DNA from: Aspidiotus rigidus
Lineage: Eukaryota > Arthropoda > Insecta > Hemiptera > Diaspididae
Direction: 5' to 3'
Assembly: GCA_035079385.1 (NCBI GenBank)
Contig: JAVHKY010000043.1
Location: forward strand, 806,001-870,000
DNA length: 64,000 bases
A model generated the notes under the pieces. It saw only the letters and a list, made by a program, of their open reading frames with translations. It was not told where the DNA came from and did not search any database. The position numbers and the translations under genes were made by a program. Numbering within the stretch: position 1 is the first letter of the stretch; every line of letters starts with the position of its first letter. Of this stretch, positions 24,290 through 34,901 are shown piece by piece.

Positions 24290-25095
24290 AAAAGTTATCA
24301 CCGCAAAAATGTGTTGTGACATTATTAAAGTAATGTTGTACATATTCTATGAAATACAGCCGTTAGGCTACATGCATTTCAATATTTACGTATTTACGTC
24401 ATTTGCACTACGTTGACTCGCTCGCACGATTCCTTTTAACAACACTCATTTATTCGACCATCTTGTTACGATCGTATACCTATACGTCTTGCTTCGAGTC
24501 TCTTTCGCTAGGTATCGAACCTACCAAATTTTCCGTTCCCCGTTACGATCATATTTCTTTCTACATATTTTTACGAGTCTCTTTCGATATTTACACTACC
24601 CGATTACCTATTACCATACTATATACACCCTTACACTGTTCATTCCCTATACAGTATAAGCTCTTCCAGAAAACTTAATCGAGGAGTTCGAATTTTAACA
24701 TACGATCTCGTTAGCGTCTTCGGTGTGCTGTCAAGCTTCTTTCATAAAATGCGCGATTCAACCTAGTCATCATTTCGCATAATATTACAAATATTTTTCT
24801 TAATCATCGCACTGTTTTCGCGTTCGTGCAGTTATTCGTTAATTTCGCCTCTTTCACGTAAATTCTTTTCTCATTGTTATCACCGCGTTCGTTCCGACTT
24901 TCTTCTAAATTTGCTCGTTCATTTGAGCTGTATCGAATTAAGTGAGTCCCATCAATTATATTTGATCGCAATCTAAATGTGTTTCATCTGTTCTCTTTGG
25001 CTACTAGCGTACATCCCCATATTTTTTGGTACGTCATAGAAAACCCCCTTCGTTAAGTGATCTCTTACAAACCTCATGCTATAGGGATCTCTTAC
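24290..25095. other. Intergenic, nothing recognised
   Basis: TACGATC and TTTACGAGTCTCTTTCG words repeat around 24470-24600, but no unit structure or gene was established. Confidence 0.4.
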
Positions 25096-25103
25096 ACATA
25101 ATA

Positions 25104-26938
25104 TGTTACGCGTAAATCGTGTAATCGCGTAATACGTGAAATACGCAACCACTTTGCTCAATAGGTACGCGTAATCCGCAGTTGACCTGCGTAATACGTG
25201 TAATTCTTTGCGTATTTCACGAAATTTTCAGAAAATTTCTGCGTAATACGTGAATTACGCATGGATTGTTCACGTTTGCGTAGGTAATATATGAAATTTG
25301 CAGAAGTATGTGTGTATAACGAGTGCGCGTATTTCACGTGTGAAACAGTACTGTATGGAGGAAATTTTTAATTACCTAATGATGTATGAAACAAATTATA
25401 GATTAATCTTTCGAACGACGGGGCAAACAGATTCACATTATTGTCAACAAAATGGAATGAATACGAGTTATTCTAAGATCATATTTTGAACGCTGCTAAC
25501 ATATCAATGTTAAAGGCGGCTTCAAGAATATTTTTGGCACGTGTGGCCTGGACGGCATGCAGCGTTACATTCTAATCCCTGCTTCACGCAAGAACACCGA
25601 TTGGTACCTCATATTTTCGCTTGCAGGAGCATCTTCGGTACCCCTGACCAGTACCTACAGAATCCATTCTGACAAGCTCCCGTAGCGAGAATTCCTTACC
25701 GGTAGGCACTTTCAACGCTGCCAGTGCCTTACACTTTGTAAGTACTACGGAATTCCGCTTAAATTTTGTATTCAGTTGGCCGTGTCTCGTGCCAATTACG
25801 TATTTCTTGTCGTCTATGCCGAGTACAATGACAAACAAATTTGAGGGGTTACCCCGCCCCCGATCAAACTCCGAAATGGTAATGAGAACGCTGTCTTTGT
25901 GGAGTTCATTCCTCATTGCACGAAAGGAAGACTTTGGCTCCACTTTGTGGTTTTATTGTCCCGCATCCACGCCACCAGTGCATCTTTTAAGAGACCATTT
26001 GTCCATTTCCCCTCTCAACACAGCCTTGGCTTTGCGGATATCGAGGCCTTCCGTTTATTAGGAGGAGGTTAGGCCACGACGCAACCAACTGTCCAATGAT
26101 GTCCGCTGTGAACTCCCGGCCATCGTCCCATTGGAGCACACGAAGGGCATCAAAATCGAGGAAAATGTAAAGCAGTTCTTTCGCAACCTCCACAGCCCTC
26201 TTAGACTTCAACAGACAGAAAAAGCTGTACTTCGTTCAACGCTCCTTGTAATGCATTACAAAGCAATACTCTCCATCCGGCAGGCTCTGGTAATCGACCA
26301 GATCCACCTGCCCTAGATCATTCAATGACGAAGCCAAAGTGGGCCGGACAACAAAACCTCGAGTACTTTTCTCTTTCGATTTTCCAATGCATCGCTCACA
26401 ATTTGTAATCCACTTTCTAACCGCCATTTGAGGAATGTTGGAATAATTTTCTTGTATTTTTTTATGAGTCTTTGTTTCACCCTACGAGTATATAAAATTG
26501 TTCACACAAACGGTAATTCTACAAGCATGGAATAACGTCCAACTGTCATAACTATTGAAACTAAAAGAAAGAGTAATAGGTACTCCTGCTGGTTATAAAG
26601 TCATCAATAATGATTTAACTTCCTGAAAGAACTTGCTAATGAAGTTTATTTGTAATTCATTCTACTCAATTCAGGTTCAGTGTACACGTACGCACATAAT
26701 TTTGTCACTTCTGGTTCAATTCTCCCTTTCATCCTTTCAAAATTCTAGCAAGAATTACACTTTTTATTCGTTTACCTCGCTTAACACTTGCAGACTAGTG
26801 CTTGCGTATTTCGTGTAACGAGCAGAAAAACGCTGCGCATTTTGTGAATTCGGCAAGTTGTGATTTGCGTATTTCACGTAATACGTAGGTCGACTGCGTA
26901 TTACACGTATTACGCGATTACACGATTTACGCGTAACA
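25104..26938 (-). mobile_element. Integrase-encoding DNA transposon with TGTTACGCG ends (Ginger-like)
   Basis: The left end TGTTACGCGTAAATCGTGTA and its continuation ATCGCGTAATACGTG are found in reverse complement at the right end (about 26902-26938). Both ends carry extra CGTAATACG-type sub-repeats (to about 25345 and from about 26785). The flanking 4-mers are AATA and CATA, a possible 4-bp duplication with one difference. The interior codes for a broken retroviral-type integrase. The 5' TGT end and 4-bp duplication agree with what is known of Ginger elements. The family assignment is inference. Confidence 0.7.
25510..26430 (-). pseudogene. DDE integrase with Cys-rich tail (KRBA2/SCAND3-like), broken
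   Basis: Three minus-strand pieces follow in protein order. 26427-26236 has the zinc-binding end (WITNCERCIGKSKEKS) and the first catalytic Asp in DLGQVDLVDYQSLPDG. 26211-25987 has VLQWDDGREFTADIIGQLV (second Asp) and YPQSQGCVERGNGQMV (catalytic Glu), spaced by about 36 residues. 25943-25584 has the C-terminal part (NPSNLFVIVLGIDDKKYVIG, LRELVRMDSVGTGQGYRRC). Beyond 25624 another frame adds GLECNAACRPGHTCQK, part of a Cys-rich motif usual in insect KRAB-A-domain-2-like integrases. Frameshifts lie near 26225, 25985-25950 and 25610, so no full protein can be made. It lies inside an inverted-end element. Confidence 0.82.
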
Positions 26939-26942
26939 CATA

Positions 26943-28110
26943 CATTCTCTTATTTGAGATTTTATTTTTGCACAGCTGTTTCCAAATTTCGGAAGTTTTC
27001 CTTTTTGGTACGTCATTCAATATTGATAATAATATTGCACTTATCGTTACATTTATTGCGTAGCTTTACCGACTTACAGCAAGTTTCCTATATTGCGACA
27101 ACTGATATAACGCCGTTTACACGAGGCGATCTATTTACTAGATGGTCGAAGGTAAATAATTTCAGGGAAAAAAAAAACTATTTGGTTTGAAAACAAACCT
27201 GAGTCGCTGTGCGCCTCAGTATCCGGGTCTCTTGTTTTTTTTTTTTTTTTTAATTGACTATTAAGTGACGGAAATTGATTTTTTTCAAAAGATCGGGGGC
27301 TTCTTTTCCAACCAAGACGTAAAGCTCAAAAGATCTAGCATTTTTCTTTGTCAAGATCTGGAAACCAAGAGATCCGCATCTTTGTCCCACTTAGATCTGG
27401 GTCCTGAGAGACTCAATACATACAGTAGTAGGTATATTGCCATTATTATTGAAGTATATTGAGAAGATTAAACTTTCGATTACACAAAAATTTGAAAAAT
27501 GCTATGCAAAAATGTGAAACTTGCCAAGACTGCAGCAGAGAAATTTGAAAATGCTACGATAAAATCATAGGTGACACAGAATATGTAATACGCGAAGTTA
27601 TAATTAAACAATCATCAATATTAATGTCAGAGAAGAGATGGCTAACTTCAATGCAAAAATTAAGGACAAAAGACGCATATATTTGCCACCTGAGCGTTGT
27701 GATCGCTTTGTTATTATTGGTTAATAAGTGTGCTGCAGCGGCAGTGTTTGCAGCATTCCAAAGATATTTTAGTGTAGTAGTAAATAATATCCGTTCATTG
27801 TGTAGTAGTAGTGGTGATATACAACGGCGATTGCAGCGCTAACGTGGCAAATATATGCGTTTTTTGTCTTAAAAATTAACCAAGAGTTAAATATCTCTTC
27901 TCTGATTAATGTTCAAAGACTAGTATCTTGGTCACTCTTGACCAAGACTGTACAAGAAATGAAATTTGCCAGGCAAAAATAAAATCTCAATAGACAGAGG
28001 ATATATGTTTTCAGTGACGTCACAACACATTTTTCCGGTGAGAACTTTTTTTCGCGATTGCATAGAGGCTTTCGCCTTGCCGGATGCAAGAGCCCCGAAA
28101 AAAATAATGA
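26943..28110. other. Intergenic repeats, no gene established
   Basis: Blocks with AAAAGATCTAGCA, AGATCTGGAAACC and AAGAGATCCG (27270-27420) recur in inverted, diverged form near 29890-29990. A short frame near 27641-27726 (KIKDKRRIYLPPERCDRFV) looks like the start of an integrase of the type at 25510-26430, but it is too short to call. Confidence 0.35.
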
Positions 28111-28119
28111 GGAGTTCCG

Positions 28120-28235
28120 TGAGCGGGGGGGGGGGGGCTGTTTTTGATAGCCGAGTTGAGTCCCATAGTGTCGCGGGTAGAAAACGGTAGAGTCCGAATT
28201 GAGTCTCGAAGTGTCGGCGGTACTAAGTTTGAGAA
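28120..28235 (-). repeat. GTACCGCCGACAC repeat, copy A
   Basis: Read on the minus strand, it has GTACCGCCGACACTT, GAGACTCAATTCGG, CGCGACACTATGGGACTCAA and a poly-C run. The same blocks in the same order occur on the plus strand at 30545-30700, so the two copies are inverted about 2.4 kb apart. Confidence 0.6.
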
Positions 28236-28239
28236 TATG

Positions 28240-30320
28240 GGTGAATTTGTTCATTTTCCTACGTCCTCTGCTGTAGGCAACTTGATACCAGCTTTTTACA
28301 GTTCATGGATTTAAGTACAACGCTTATGTTCCTCTACTATTTTGTCTTCTCACGAATAAGACGATTGAAGCCTATGCGAAAGAGTTTTTCGACATATCTA
28401 TATTATAAGAGAGTCATTGTCGCCTTTTCACGTCGAAACTACGGAACCAAACGACATGAAAGTCAGCATGATGAAAGTCGATACCTCCTAAAGTGTTTAT
28501 ATCGTAGTGAAATTGTGAAAAGTGTTTTCGGTAATCTGTAATTGAGCTTTAAAAGACGTTTTGCGTTAGTGTGTATGTGTGAGTACGTATATATTCACGT
28601 CGCTTATCGGTTACCCTAGCGCAACACAATACATCGTTATCAGTGCCAAAGCAACCACATTCGCTCTGTTCGTTTATACGTCCGGTGTACACATTTTTAC
28701 ACTTTACCTAAAAAATTGTTACGCCGATACTTAAGAAAATGCCCACTTTCTTCGAGATTTCAGCGTTCTCCCGTCCAGTATGACGCAACATCATGTAATT
28801 GGAATTTGAGATGCGTGTGTTTATGTGTGAGTGCATTCTGATTCTGTACTTCCTGCCTTTTATCAAAGCCTGTATCAGTTGTGTTTTTATTTCTATTAAA
28901 CGAGCACCGAGAATCAGCATAGTGATACAAGTATTTTATTATCTTTAATCGGGTTTTTATGTCCCCGGTTTAACTCATCGAATTCTGAATTTATCGAGTT
29001 GTACTCTTCAGTGCAGGTCGGTATCATTCGTGTCTAGAAGGTTCTAGCGTCAAAATTTTTCAAAAAATTTCATTAGCGCGGCTTTAATCGAGTTCTTAAG
29101 TTTTAAGGCACAGCTGGACGTATGAAGCATGTTTTCACTTAATATGCCTGTACTTTCCTTCCAAGCATGAACGTGAAGTTTTTGTATGCGTAATGCATGT
29201 ACAGACCTGTTCGTGTATTGTAGTTTGTAACAAAGTCTCTACCAAATTCCTGTCAGTGTTTTCTTAGTGGGGCAAAATGAAAGAAGTTCCATCTTAATGC
29301 AGTAAAAATAGCAAGACGTAAGAAATCTAATCTTAGTCGACATTCGTTTGCTGTCGAAAAGAAGAGAAGTCAAGGGATAATGATAAGTGGTTTTCTTATA
29401 ACGGTAATGTTGATTAAAAACTAAAAAGTTGTATTGGCAATATGAACGTCGTTTGCTTATTTAAAGATGAAAGTTTGAAATTAGGTGAGCTACCGCCACT
29501 TCCTGATGTATTTAATTTTTGCAGCAGAATTTTGCTAAAGAAGAGAAAAAGTCTTATTGTGCAAAGCAATTTATTGTGGGTGAGATTTTTTCGCACGAAA
29601 TAAAAAGTCAAATATCACGAAAAAACAAAGACTATAAGCGGTTGAGAATAATTTCACAAAAAAAATTAAAAAATCAACATGAAAAAAATGCATTAACGAA
29701 GAAACAAAAAAATCACAAAAAATTAAAACTTTTGACCGAAAAATTAAAAGCATTGAAAAATTATAAAGAAAACATTTTTTGGTCTATTTCACATTAATAA
29801 TAATAAATCATTATTTTCATATTAAGAACTTTTCTTTTAATGAAGATGGAATGAAAAATTGAATTCCAAATCTGACTAAAACGAAATCATCGGTACACCT
29901 TAACAGAAAGAAATTCGGATCTCTTGAGTACTAAATCTCAGTGAGAAAAAAAGCTTCAGATCTTTTGGGTTCCAGATCATGACAGGAAAAGAGAAACTGT
30001 AGATTGAATTCAGGGACTACGAGTATTGAAAATATCCCCCGTAATTACCGAAAAAAAAAAAAAAAAAAAGGAATGATCGAAATTATTAAAAAAAAAAAAA
30101 AATTTGAATGATGAATTTCAAAGATGCAAGAAATCTTCAAGTAGCTACTGAAATAGTAATTCGTGGCGAAAACAAACGATATTGGAACTCGCTTCTGTTT
30201 TTCTATAATATTGATTTCTGTTTTGTTTTTGTTTCCAATTTTCTTTTTCAGTTATTAAAGTTAATTCCTGTAACAGTCATTTAGTACTTATTCTGAACAG
30301 ATACACGCTTATGTCGCTAC
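28240..30320. other. Intergenic, no gene established
   Basis: This 2-kb stretch ends at a Helitron-type 3' terminus (30327-30354) and may therefore be largely Helitron body, but no 5' end or Rep/helicase was found. A Lys-rich frame at 29519-29797 is low-complexity. A-runs lie at 30050-30069 and 30089-30101. Confidence 0.35.
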
Positions 30321-30326
30321 AATGTG

Positions 30327-30354
30327 CCGCCCGAAGGGCGGGTAATTCAGCTAG
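30327..30354 (+). mobile_element. Helitron 3' terminus (hairpin plus CTAG)
   Basis: The hairpin CCGCCC-GAA-GGGCGG is followed after about eight bases by CTAG and then T. A GC-rich hairpin shortly before a terminal CTRR, with insertion before T, is the established signature of a Helitron 3' end. The matching 5' TC end was not located. Confidence 0.6.
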
Positions 30355-30355
30355 T

Positions 30356-30527
30356 TGTACATAAAATAATTAATCTCGCCTTGGAGTATGAACCCTCGAA
30401 ATTGTTCGGTTCCTTCTACGCTGCACACCCCAATATTTTCATTCTCATAGATACTCTTCTTGAGGTCCAATGCGACACCTATGCCAAAATCATCGACATT
30501 CGTAAGTTGAAGAAACGTTTAGGCTAG
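30356..30527 (+). pseudogene. MULE transposase C-terminal fragment
   Basis: The open frame after the Helitron end encodes AAHPNIFILIDTLLEVQCDT, which resembles the HPxxxKFID segment near the C-terminus of FLYWCH/Mutator-like transposases. The piece at 30967-31275 contains the same block as SHPTLGKFIDKIRR. It stops at TAG 30525-30527. It appears to have been cut by the Helitron insertion. The fragment is short, so the call is uncertain. Confidence 0.4.
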
Positions 30528-30544
30528 GGAAATGAGAATCACTC

Positions 30545-30700
30545 GCGAACTCGGGACTCAATTCGGTTGTGTACCGCCGACACATGAAGACATTCCCTTT
30601 TTTTATCCCCGACACTACGGGACTCGATTCGGATATTATTCTACCACCCCCCCCCCAAATTCGGCTAAAAAATATAGTTTGGGACTCAATTCGGCACCGC
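30545..30700 (+). repeat. GTACCGCCGACAC repeat, copy B
   Basis: The plus-strand copy has GTGTACCGCCGACACATG, CCCGACACTACGGGACTCGA, a C run and GGGACTCAATTCGGC. It is the inverted partner of 28120-28235. The two share the encoded word FYPRHYGT in one frame, which may reflect an old coding origin. Confidence 0.6.
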
Positions 30701-30966
30701 CCATTCGCAAATAACGCTTTGTAGAAACTCAAGAGTCCATAAGACGGGATGGGATCAAATAGGCGCCGCCGTTTGGGCGTAAAACTGAAAAGACAGTATT
30801 AAAATTTTCAGTATTATCATTATTATTGACGTTACTAATATAATATTATTATTATTTTCACATTTATCATTGTTTTGCCTCACTGATATTATACAATTAT
30901 TAAAATTAATTATCGTTATTAAATTATTATTAGTATTAAAATTGTTGTTATCTTTATTAGTATTAT

Positions 30967-32481
30967 TTAGGAAGGTAAGTTATGAGCTACCGCTTTCAAA
31001 TATTCAATGGGTTCTTTCTCATCGTATTTAACGAGAAATGAATAGAGACGCTCTTCACATCTCTGACCGTATTTTAATTCCTTCAGTCGAGGTTCAACGC
31101 CACCTTCCAGCTGAATGTCTATTGTTGCGGGTTTTTTTTGACACCGCCTTATTTTGTCGATAAATTTACCTAGAGTAGGATGTGAGTAAGCGGAATCACA
31201 TAGAAGCCGTCTGTACTCAGCCTTGAGCGTGGTCGTTGGTCTGTGGTCTGCTCTGCAGAGTTCTTTGGTATACATTCCACCATACTTGTGGGAAGGTAGG
31301 CTGTCTCCGTCCTCTTCAAATTCGCGGTCTTCAGTAATAGCCCCCTAGGTAATCTAACATGGGGTCAAGACTATTGTCCACATATTCCTGTAGCTCTTTG
31401 AAGTATAAGGCTTCATCCGCTACATATACAAAAGCACGGGCAATCATCATGGGCACTTCTATATTCATACGAGTATCCGTTTTGTAGGGTACTTGGCGTA
31501 CATGTTCTTGTACATTTTGTGCAAAGTGAAACAAGCAACCACCGATTGCAGTAGATTGGAATCCCTTCTGAAACGACTTGATTGAAGCTAATTCAAAGTC
31601 ATATGAAAATAAGTCGCGTTTCAATATATTGTCGCCTGAGTCCTTGATGGCGGTGAACGTCTTCTCGTATGTTGTTGACGTTTTATTTGGAAGGAGAGCA
31701 CATATTGAAAGGTGCAGAGTATGAAATCTTTCTCTAAATAAAATGAATACTTGCTTAAACAATGCAGGTATGATATCGTACGTACCATCGCCAAACCAAA
31801 GGTCATAATCTTGTATAGTGTATCCAAAGCGCCTGGTCGCCCGAAAATTACAAATATTATTCGATCGGAATTTCGGGTAAAGTTGTATAAAACAAAATTT
31901 TCAACAATACTTGGTGATGGACTGTATTTTGTATCCTCCTCAGGATGCACCAAATTGATTAAAGATGTTGGGTTGAAGGCAGCTCTCTGCATACGTCTTT
32001 ATACCTGTCTTATTCGCTGCTTTGTGGCATCTGTTGTGGGTAATGCAAAGTGCGATGCAGACGACAAACTTTGAACTTGAGAGCACTGAGCCTGTACTTT
32101 CGCAAGTATCTTCGATCCGTCTTTTCATACATGTAACCGCGCGTAATGCTTCTATTCTATAGCAGGATTTGGTTTATCGGTATGTTTGTTTATAGTTTGA
32201 ACGATTCTTCCATTCTTTTCGTGAAGACGTGCTTTGCAACCGAGATCTTTTCTTTCGGAACTACAAAATGACGTTGTGTTATCCGCACTATACTGACCAA
32301 AAACAAATATGAAACTTTTATTTACAAATTTCTCCTTACCACGATGACTGCATATATGTATATCAAACACTGTGTAGGAAATATGACACAACACCACTAT
32401 TCTGTGAGCTAGGTATATTAAAGAAAAAAATAATAAGCTGCAACAATCACTGAAGGTCTGCCCCCTTTCCCAAAGAATCAT
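30967..32481 (-). pseudogene. FLYWCH/MULE transposase pseudogene
   Basis: Pieces in order down the minus strand: a FLYWCH-like zinc finger (FGQYSADNTTSFCSSERKDL followed by GCKARLHEKNGRIV); a segment with RIIFVIFGRPGALDTLYK; after a frameshift near 31820, QDYDLWFGDGTYDIIPALF with the first catalytic Asp; SICALLPNKTSTTYEKTFTA; and GFQSTAIGGCLFHFAQNVQ. Then comes a stop near 31331, a further frame with VWWNVYQRTLQSRPQTNDH, and SHPTLGKFIDKIRR before a stop at 30967. Several frameshifts and stops mark a dead Mutator-like transposase. It is different from the copy at 7446-7951. Terminal inverted repeats were not identified. Confidence 0.8.
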
Positions 32482-32721
32482 GTGTTTGCATGAAATAACT
32501 TAGCGACCCAACTTAGTCATCTCATATCATATTCGTATCTTTCAAGCTTGAAAAGCTCTATGAATTAATAATATTGTAGATCAAATGAGGAAAAGGCGAC
32601 AAGAAGTTCAACAATTAAACGAATCCGTTCCTTAAGGTTACGGCTATCCATCATAAACGAAAAAACGAATACTCTAAAGGGAGAGTAAACAAATGCAAAC
32701 CGCAGAAAATAAAAACGAAGG

Positions 32722-32751
32722 GAGCGCTTTCGGTTAAACAACCATCTTCAG
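32722..32751 (-). ncRNA. Hammerhead-ribozyme-like motif, left Penelope copy
   Basis: On the minus strand CTGAAGA, a hairpin with GGTT and AACC arms around GTTT, then GAAA, GCGC and TC stand in the order of a hammerhead core with a minimal palindromic stem III. Penelope-like elements are known to carry such minimal motifs. Stem I is weak here (about three pairs with a bulge), so activity is not assured. The same motif is in the right copy at 34872-34901. Confidence 0.5.
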
Positions 32752-32796
32752 ACCTGAAATGAAAGCAACTGACGAACGAATGAGAAGGAAGAGGTA

Positions 32797-34263
32797 TTAA
32801 GATCGTCCGAACGAGAAATCACGGTGTGAATCATAAACCCGTTCGATCAAGCCATCTTCCGGAATGTACGAGTTGAGTATAGTGATACCGTCAGTGTTGA
32901 GGTGACGCATTATCTCTATATTCTCGAGGGCGATACGCTTACGGTAGGAATTCTCCTTATGGAGGAGCTTTTCGGATCCCTCGCGGAAACTGTGGCCACT
33001 GTTAATCAAATGATCAGCGAAAGCTGACTCCCCTAAGCGTCCCTTCTTCCAAGACTTCAGATGCTCAGCTACTCTAACTTTCATCTGGCGGCTGGTCTCA
33101 CCAATATAAAAGCCTCCACAATCCTCACATTCCATCTTATAAACACCACTCCTCTCATCAACCGGTATGGGATCCTTCAGTCTCACAAACAACCTCTTAA
33201 CTGTGGTATGGTTGTAAAACGCGGGTCTGAAACCAAACGGGCGAAGGGCCCGACCCAATTGCCGGGAGAAATTCCCCAGGAAAGGGAGACTGATCCAACG
33301 CAAACGGCGATCACGGATCGTGTCTCGGGGGAGGGAGGTGGTGGAATCAAGAAGGCTCCTCGTAACTTTCCTCCGAACCATCACGTCGACGTCGACATTG
33401 ACTCCATTCACTCTAGCCAGGTGTTTTATAGTAAGTAATTCTTTCTTATAAGCAGATTGACTCAACGGAATACGAGTCAGTCTGTGAACTAGGCTATGAA
33501 AAGCAGCCATCTTATGAGCAACAGGACCGAACGAACCACCGTGGACTAAAACATCGGTCGTAGTATCTTTCCTGTAAATTCCAAACTTGTGGATACCGTC
33601 TACAATAGAGATCGATAAATCCAAAAAGTTAATGGAAAATACCCCTATTTCCAACGTAAATTTGATGGAAGGGTACCAGGAATTGAGATACCTCAGAAAC
33701 TCACCAAGGAGATCTGGGTGACCAGTCCAGGTACATAGAACGTCATCAACGTACCTGTGCCAGTAGTGAATATGATTAAGTAACACCTGGTTCGAGGAAA
33801 AGAGGTCAAGTTCAAACTTAGACATGAAAATTTCGGAGATAAGAGAGCCTAGAGGTGATCCAATAGGGATCCCTACTTCCTCAGAGAACTCGAAAAATTT
33901 CCCTTCAAATTTACAGAAGTTAGGGGACCAGCAAGTATTCAGGAGATCAAAAAATTCCTGAAACTCATTGTGAGGAATGTTGGCACTGATGAGTAGCTCA
34001 CCCATCCGCTGGATAGTAGCAGCCTTAGGAATATTCGGAAACAAACCAACAACATCAAACGAGCAGATGGTCGTTCCTGGGGGAAGGCTTACATCCTTGA
34101 GGACATCAGTTAAAGAGGCCGAATTCAAGACCGAATGAGGAGATTCAAAATCAATGCGATTTTTGAACCAACGGTCAAGGAATTTGGCAAGGAGGTAGGT
34201 AGGAGAGGAGACAAAAGAAACAACGGGTCGCATCGGGGTATTCTTCTTATGCACTTTGGGCAA
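32797..34263 (-). CDS. Penelope-like reverse transcriptase with GIY-YIG endonuclease, 5'-incomplete
   Basis: The open frame of 488 codons contains the RT palm and a GIY-YIG nuclease, which copies element RNA at nicked DNA. Visible blocks are the LPKVHK start of the RT core, TTICSFDVVGLFPNIPK (motif A, Asp near residue 70), EVGIPIGSPLGSLISEIFM (motif B, near 129-147), HRYVDDVLCTW (motif C YVDD, near 169-179), FSINFLDLSI (near 209-218) and SGVYKMECEDCGGFYIGETS (GIY-YIG, near 372-391). The true protein would start further upstream. The frame YGLPKVHK is entered from another frame across a C run near 34277-34290, and the N-terminal RT part is replaced by the inverted second copy. The RT core is intact, but the protein is truncated. 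Confidence 0.88.
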   Translation of the reverse strand: MPKVHKKNTPMRPVVSFVSSPTYLLAKFLDRWFKNRIDFESPHSVLNSASLTDVLKDVSLPPGTTICSFDVVGLFPNIPKAATIQRMGELLISANIPHNEFQEFFDLLNTCWSPNFCKFEGKFFEFSEEVGIPIGSPLGSLISEIFMSKFELDLFSSNQVLLNHIHYWHRYVDDVLCTWTGHPDLLGEFLRYLNSWYPSIKFTLEIGVFSINFLDLSISIVDGIHKFGIYRKDTTTDVLVHGGSFGPVAHKMAAFHSLVHRLTRIPLSQSAYKKELLTIKHLARVNGVNVDVDVMVRRKVTRSLLDSTTSLPRDTIRDRRLRWISLPFLGNFSRQLGRALRPFGFRPAFYNHTTVKRLFVRLKDPIPVDERSGVYKMECEDCGGFYIGETSRQMKVRVAEHLKSWKKGRLGESAFADHLINSGHSFREGSEKLLHKENSYRKRIALENIEIMRHLNTDGITILNSYIPEDGLIERVYDSHRDFSFGRS

Positions 34264-34356
34264 CCCGTAGAGGAGGGGGGTGTGGGGTTAGGAACCAGGA
34301 CGGCTTTTTTCAAAGCAGGAGTTTTGATAATAGCCCTACTCCTGTTGATGACACTC

Positions 34357-34826
34357 CCCGGCAATTGGGTCGGGCCCTTCGCCCGTTTGGTTTCAGACCC
34401 GCGTGTTACAACCATACCACAGTTAAGAGGTTGTTTGTGAGACTGAAGGATCCCATACCGGTTGATGAGAGGAGTGGTGTTTATAAGATGGAATGTGAGG
34501 ATTGTGGAGGCTTTTATATTGGTGAGACCAGCCGCCAGATGAAAGTTAGAGTAGCTGAGCACCTGAAGTCTTGGAAGAAGGGACGCTTAGGGGAGTCAGC
34601 TTTCGCTGATCATTTGATTAACAGTGGCCACAGTTTCCGTGAGGGATCCGAAAAGCTCCTCCATAAGGAGAATTCCTACCGTAAGCGTATCGCCCTCGAG
34701 AATATAGAGATAATGCGTCACCTCAACACTGACGGTATCACTATACTCAACTCGTACATTCCGGAAGATGGCTTGATCGAACAGGTTTATGATTCACACC
34801 GTGATTTCTCGTTGGGACGATCTTAA
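34357..34826 (+). pseudogene. Truncated inverted Penelope copy, GIY-YIG part
   Basis: The frame repeats the last 152 or so residues of the minus-strand protein almost without change: RPFGFRPACYNHTTVKRLF, CGGFYIGETSRQMKVRVAEH and a C-terminus HRDFSLGRS. It starts abruptly at the junction CCCGGCAATTGGGTC. Only the C-terminal nuclease region is present, so this is a 5'-truncated copy. Confidence 0.88.
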
Positions 34827-34871
34827 TACCTCTTCCTTCTCATTCGTTCGTCAGTTGCTTTCATTTCAGGT

Positions 34872-34901
34872 CTGAAGATGGTTGTTTAACCGAAAGCGCT
34901 C
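34872..34901 (+). ncRNA. Hammerhead-ribozyme-like motif, right Penelope copy
   Basis: CTGAAGA (34872-34878), the GGTT/AACC hairpin (34880-34891), GAAA (34892-34895), palindromic GCGC and TC (34900-34901) stand in hammerhead order. It is the mirror of 32722-32751. A copy with an extra T in the core stands at 48796-48826. Confidence 0.5.

Noticed and set aside
29519..29797. Lys-rich 92-codon ORF
   Set aside because: Low-complexity composition in an A-rich region, with no family motif or supporting splice context.
33061..33438. 125-codon plus-strand ORF
   Set aside because: It is the antisense shadow of the Penelope protein, and the same shadow appears inverted at 34125-34562.
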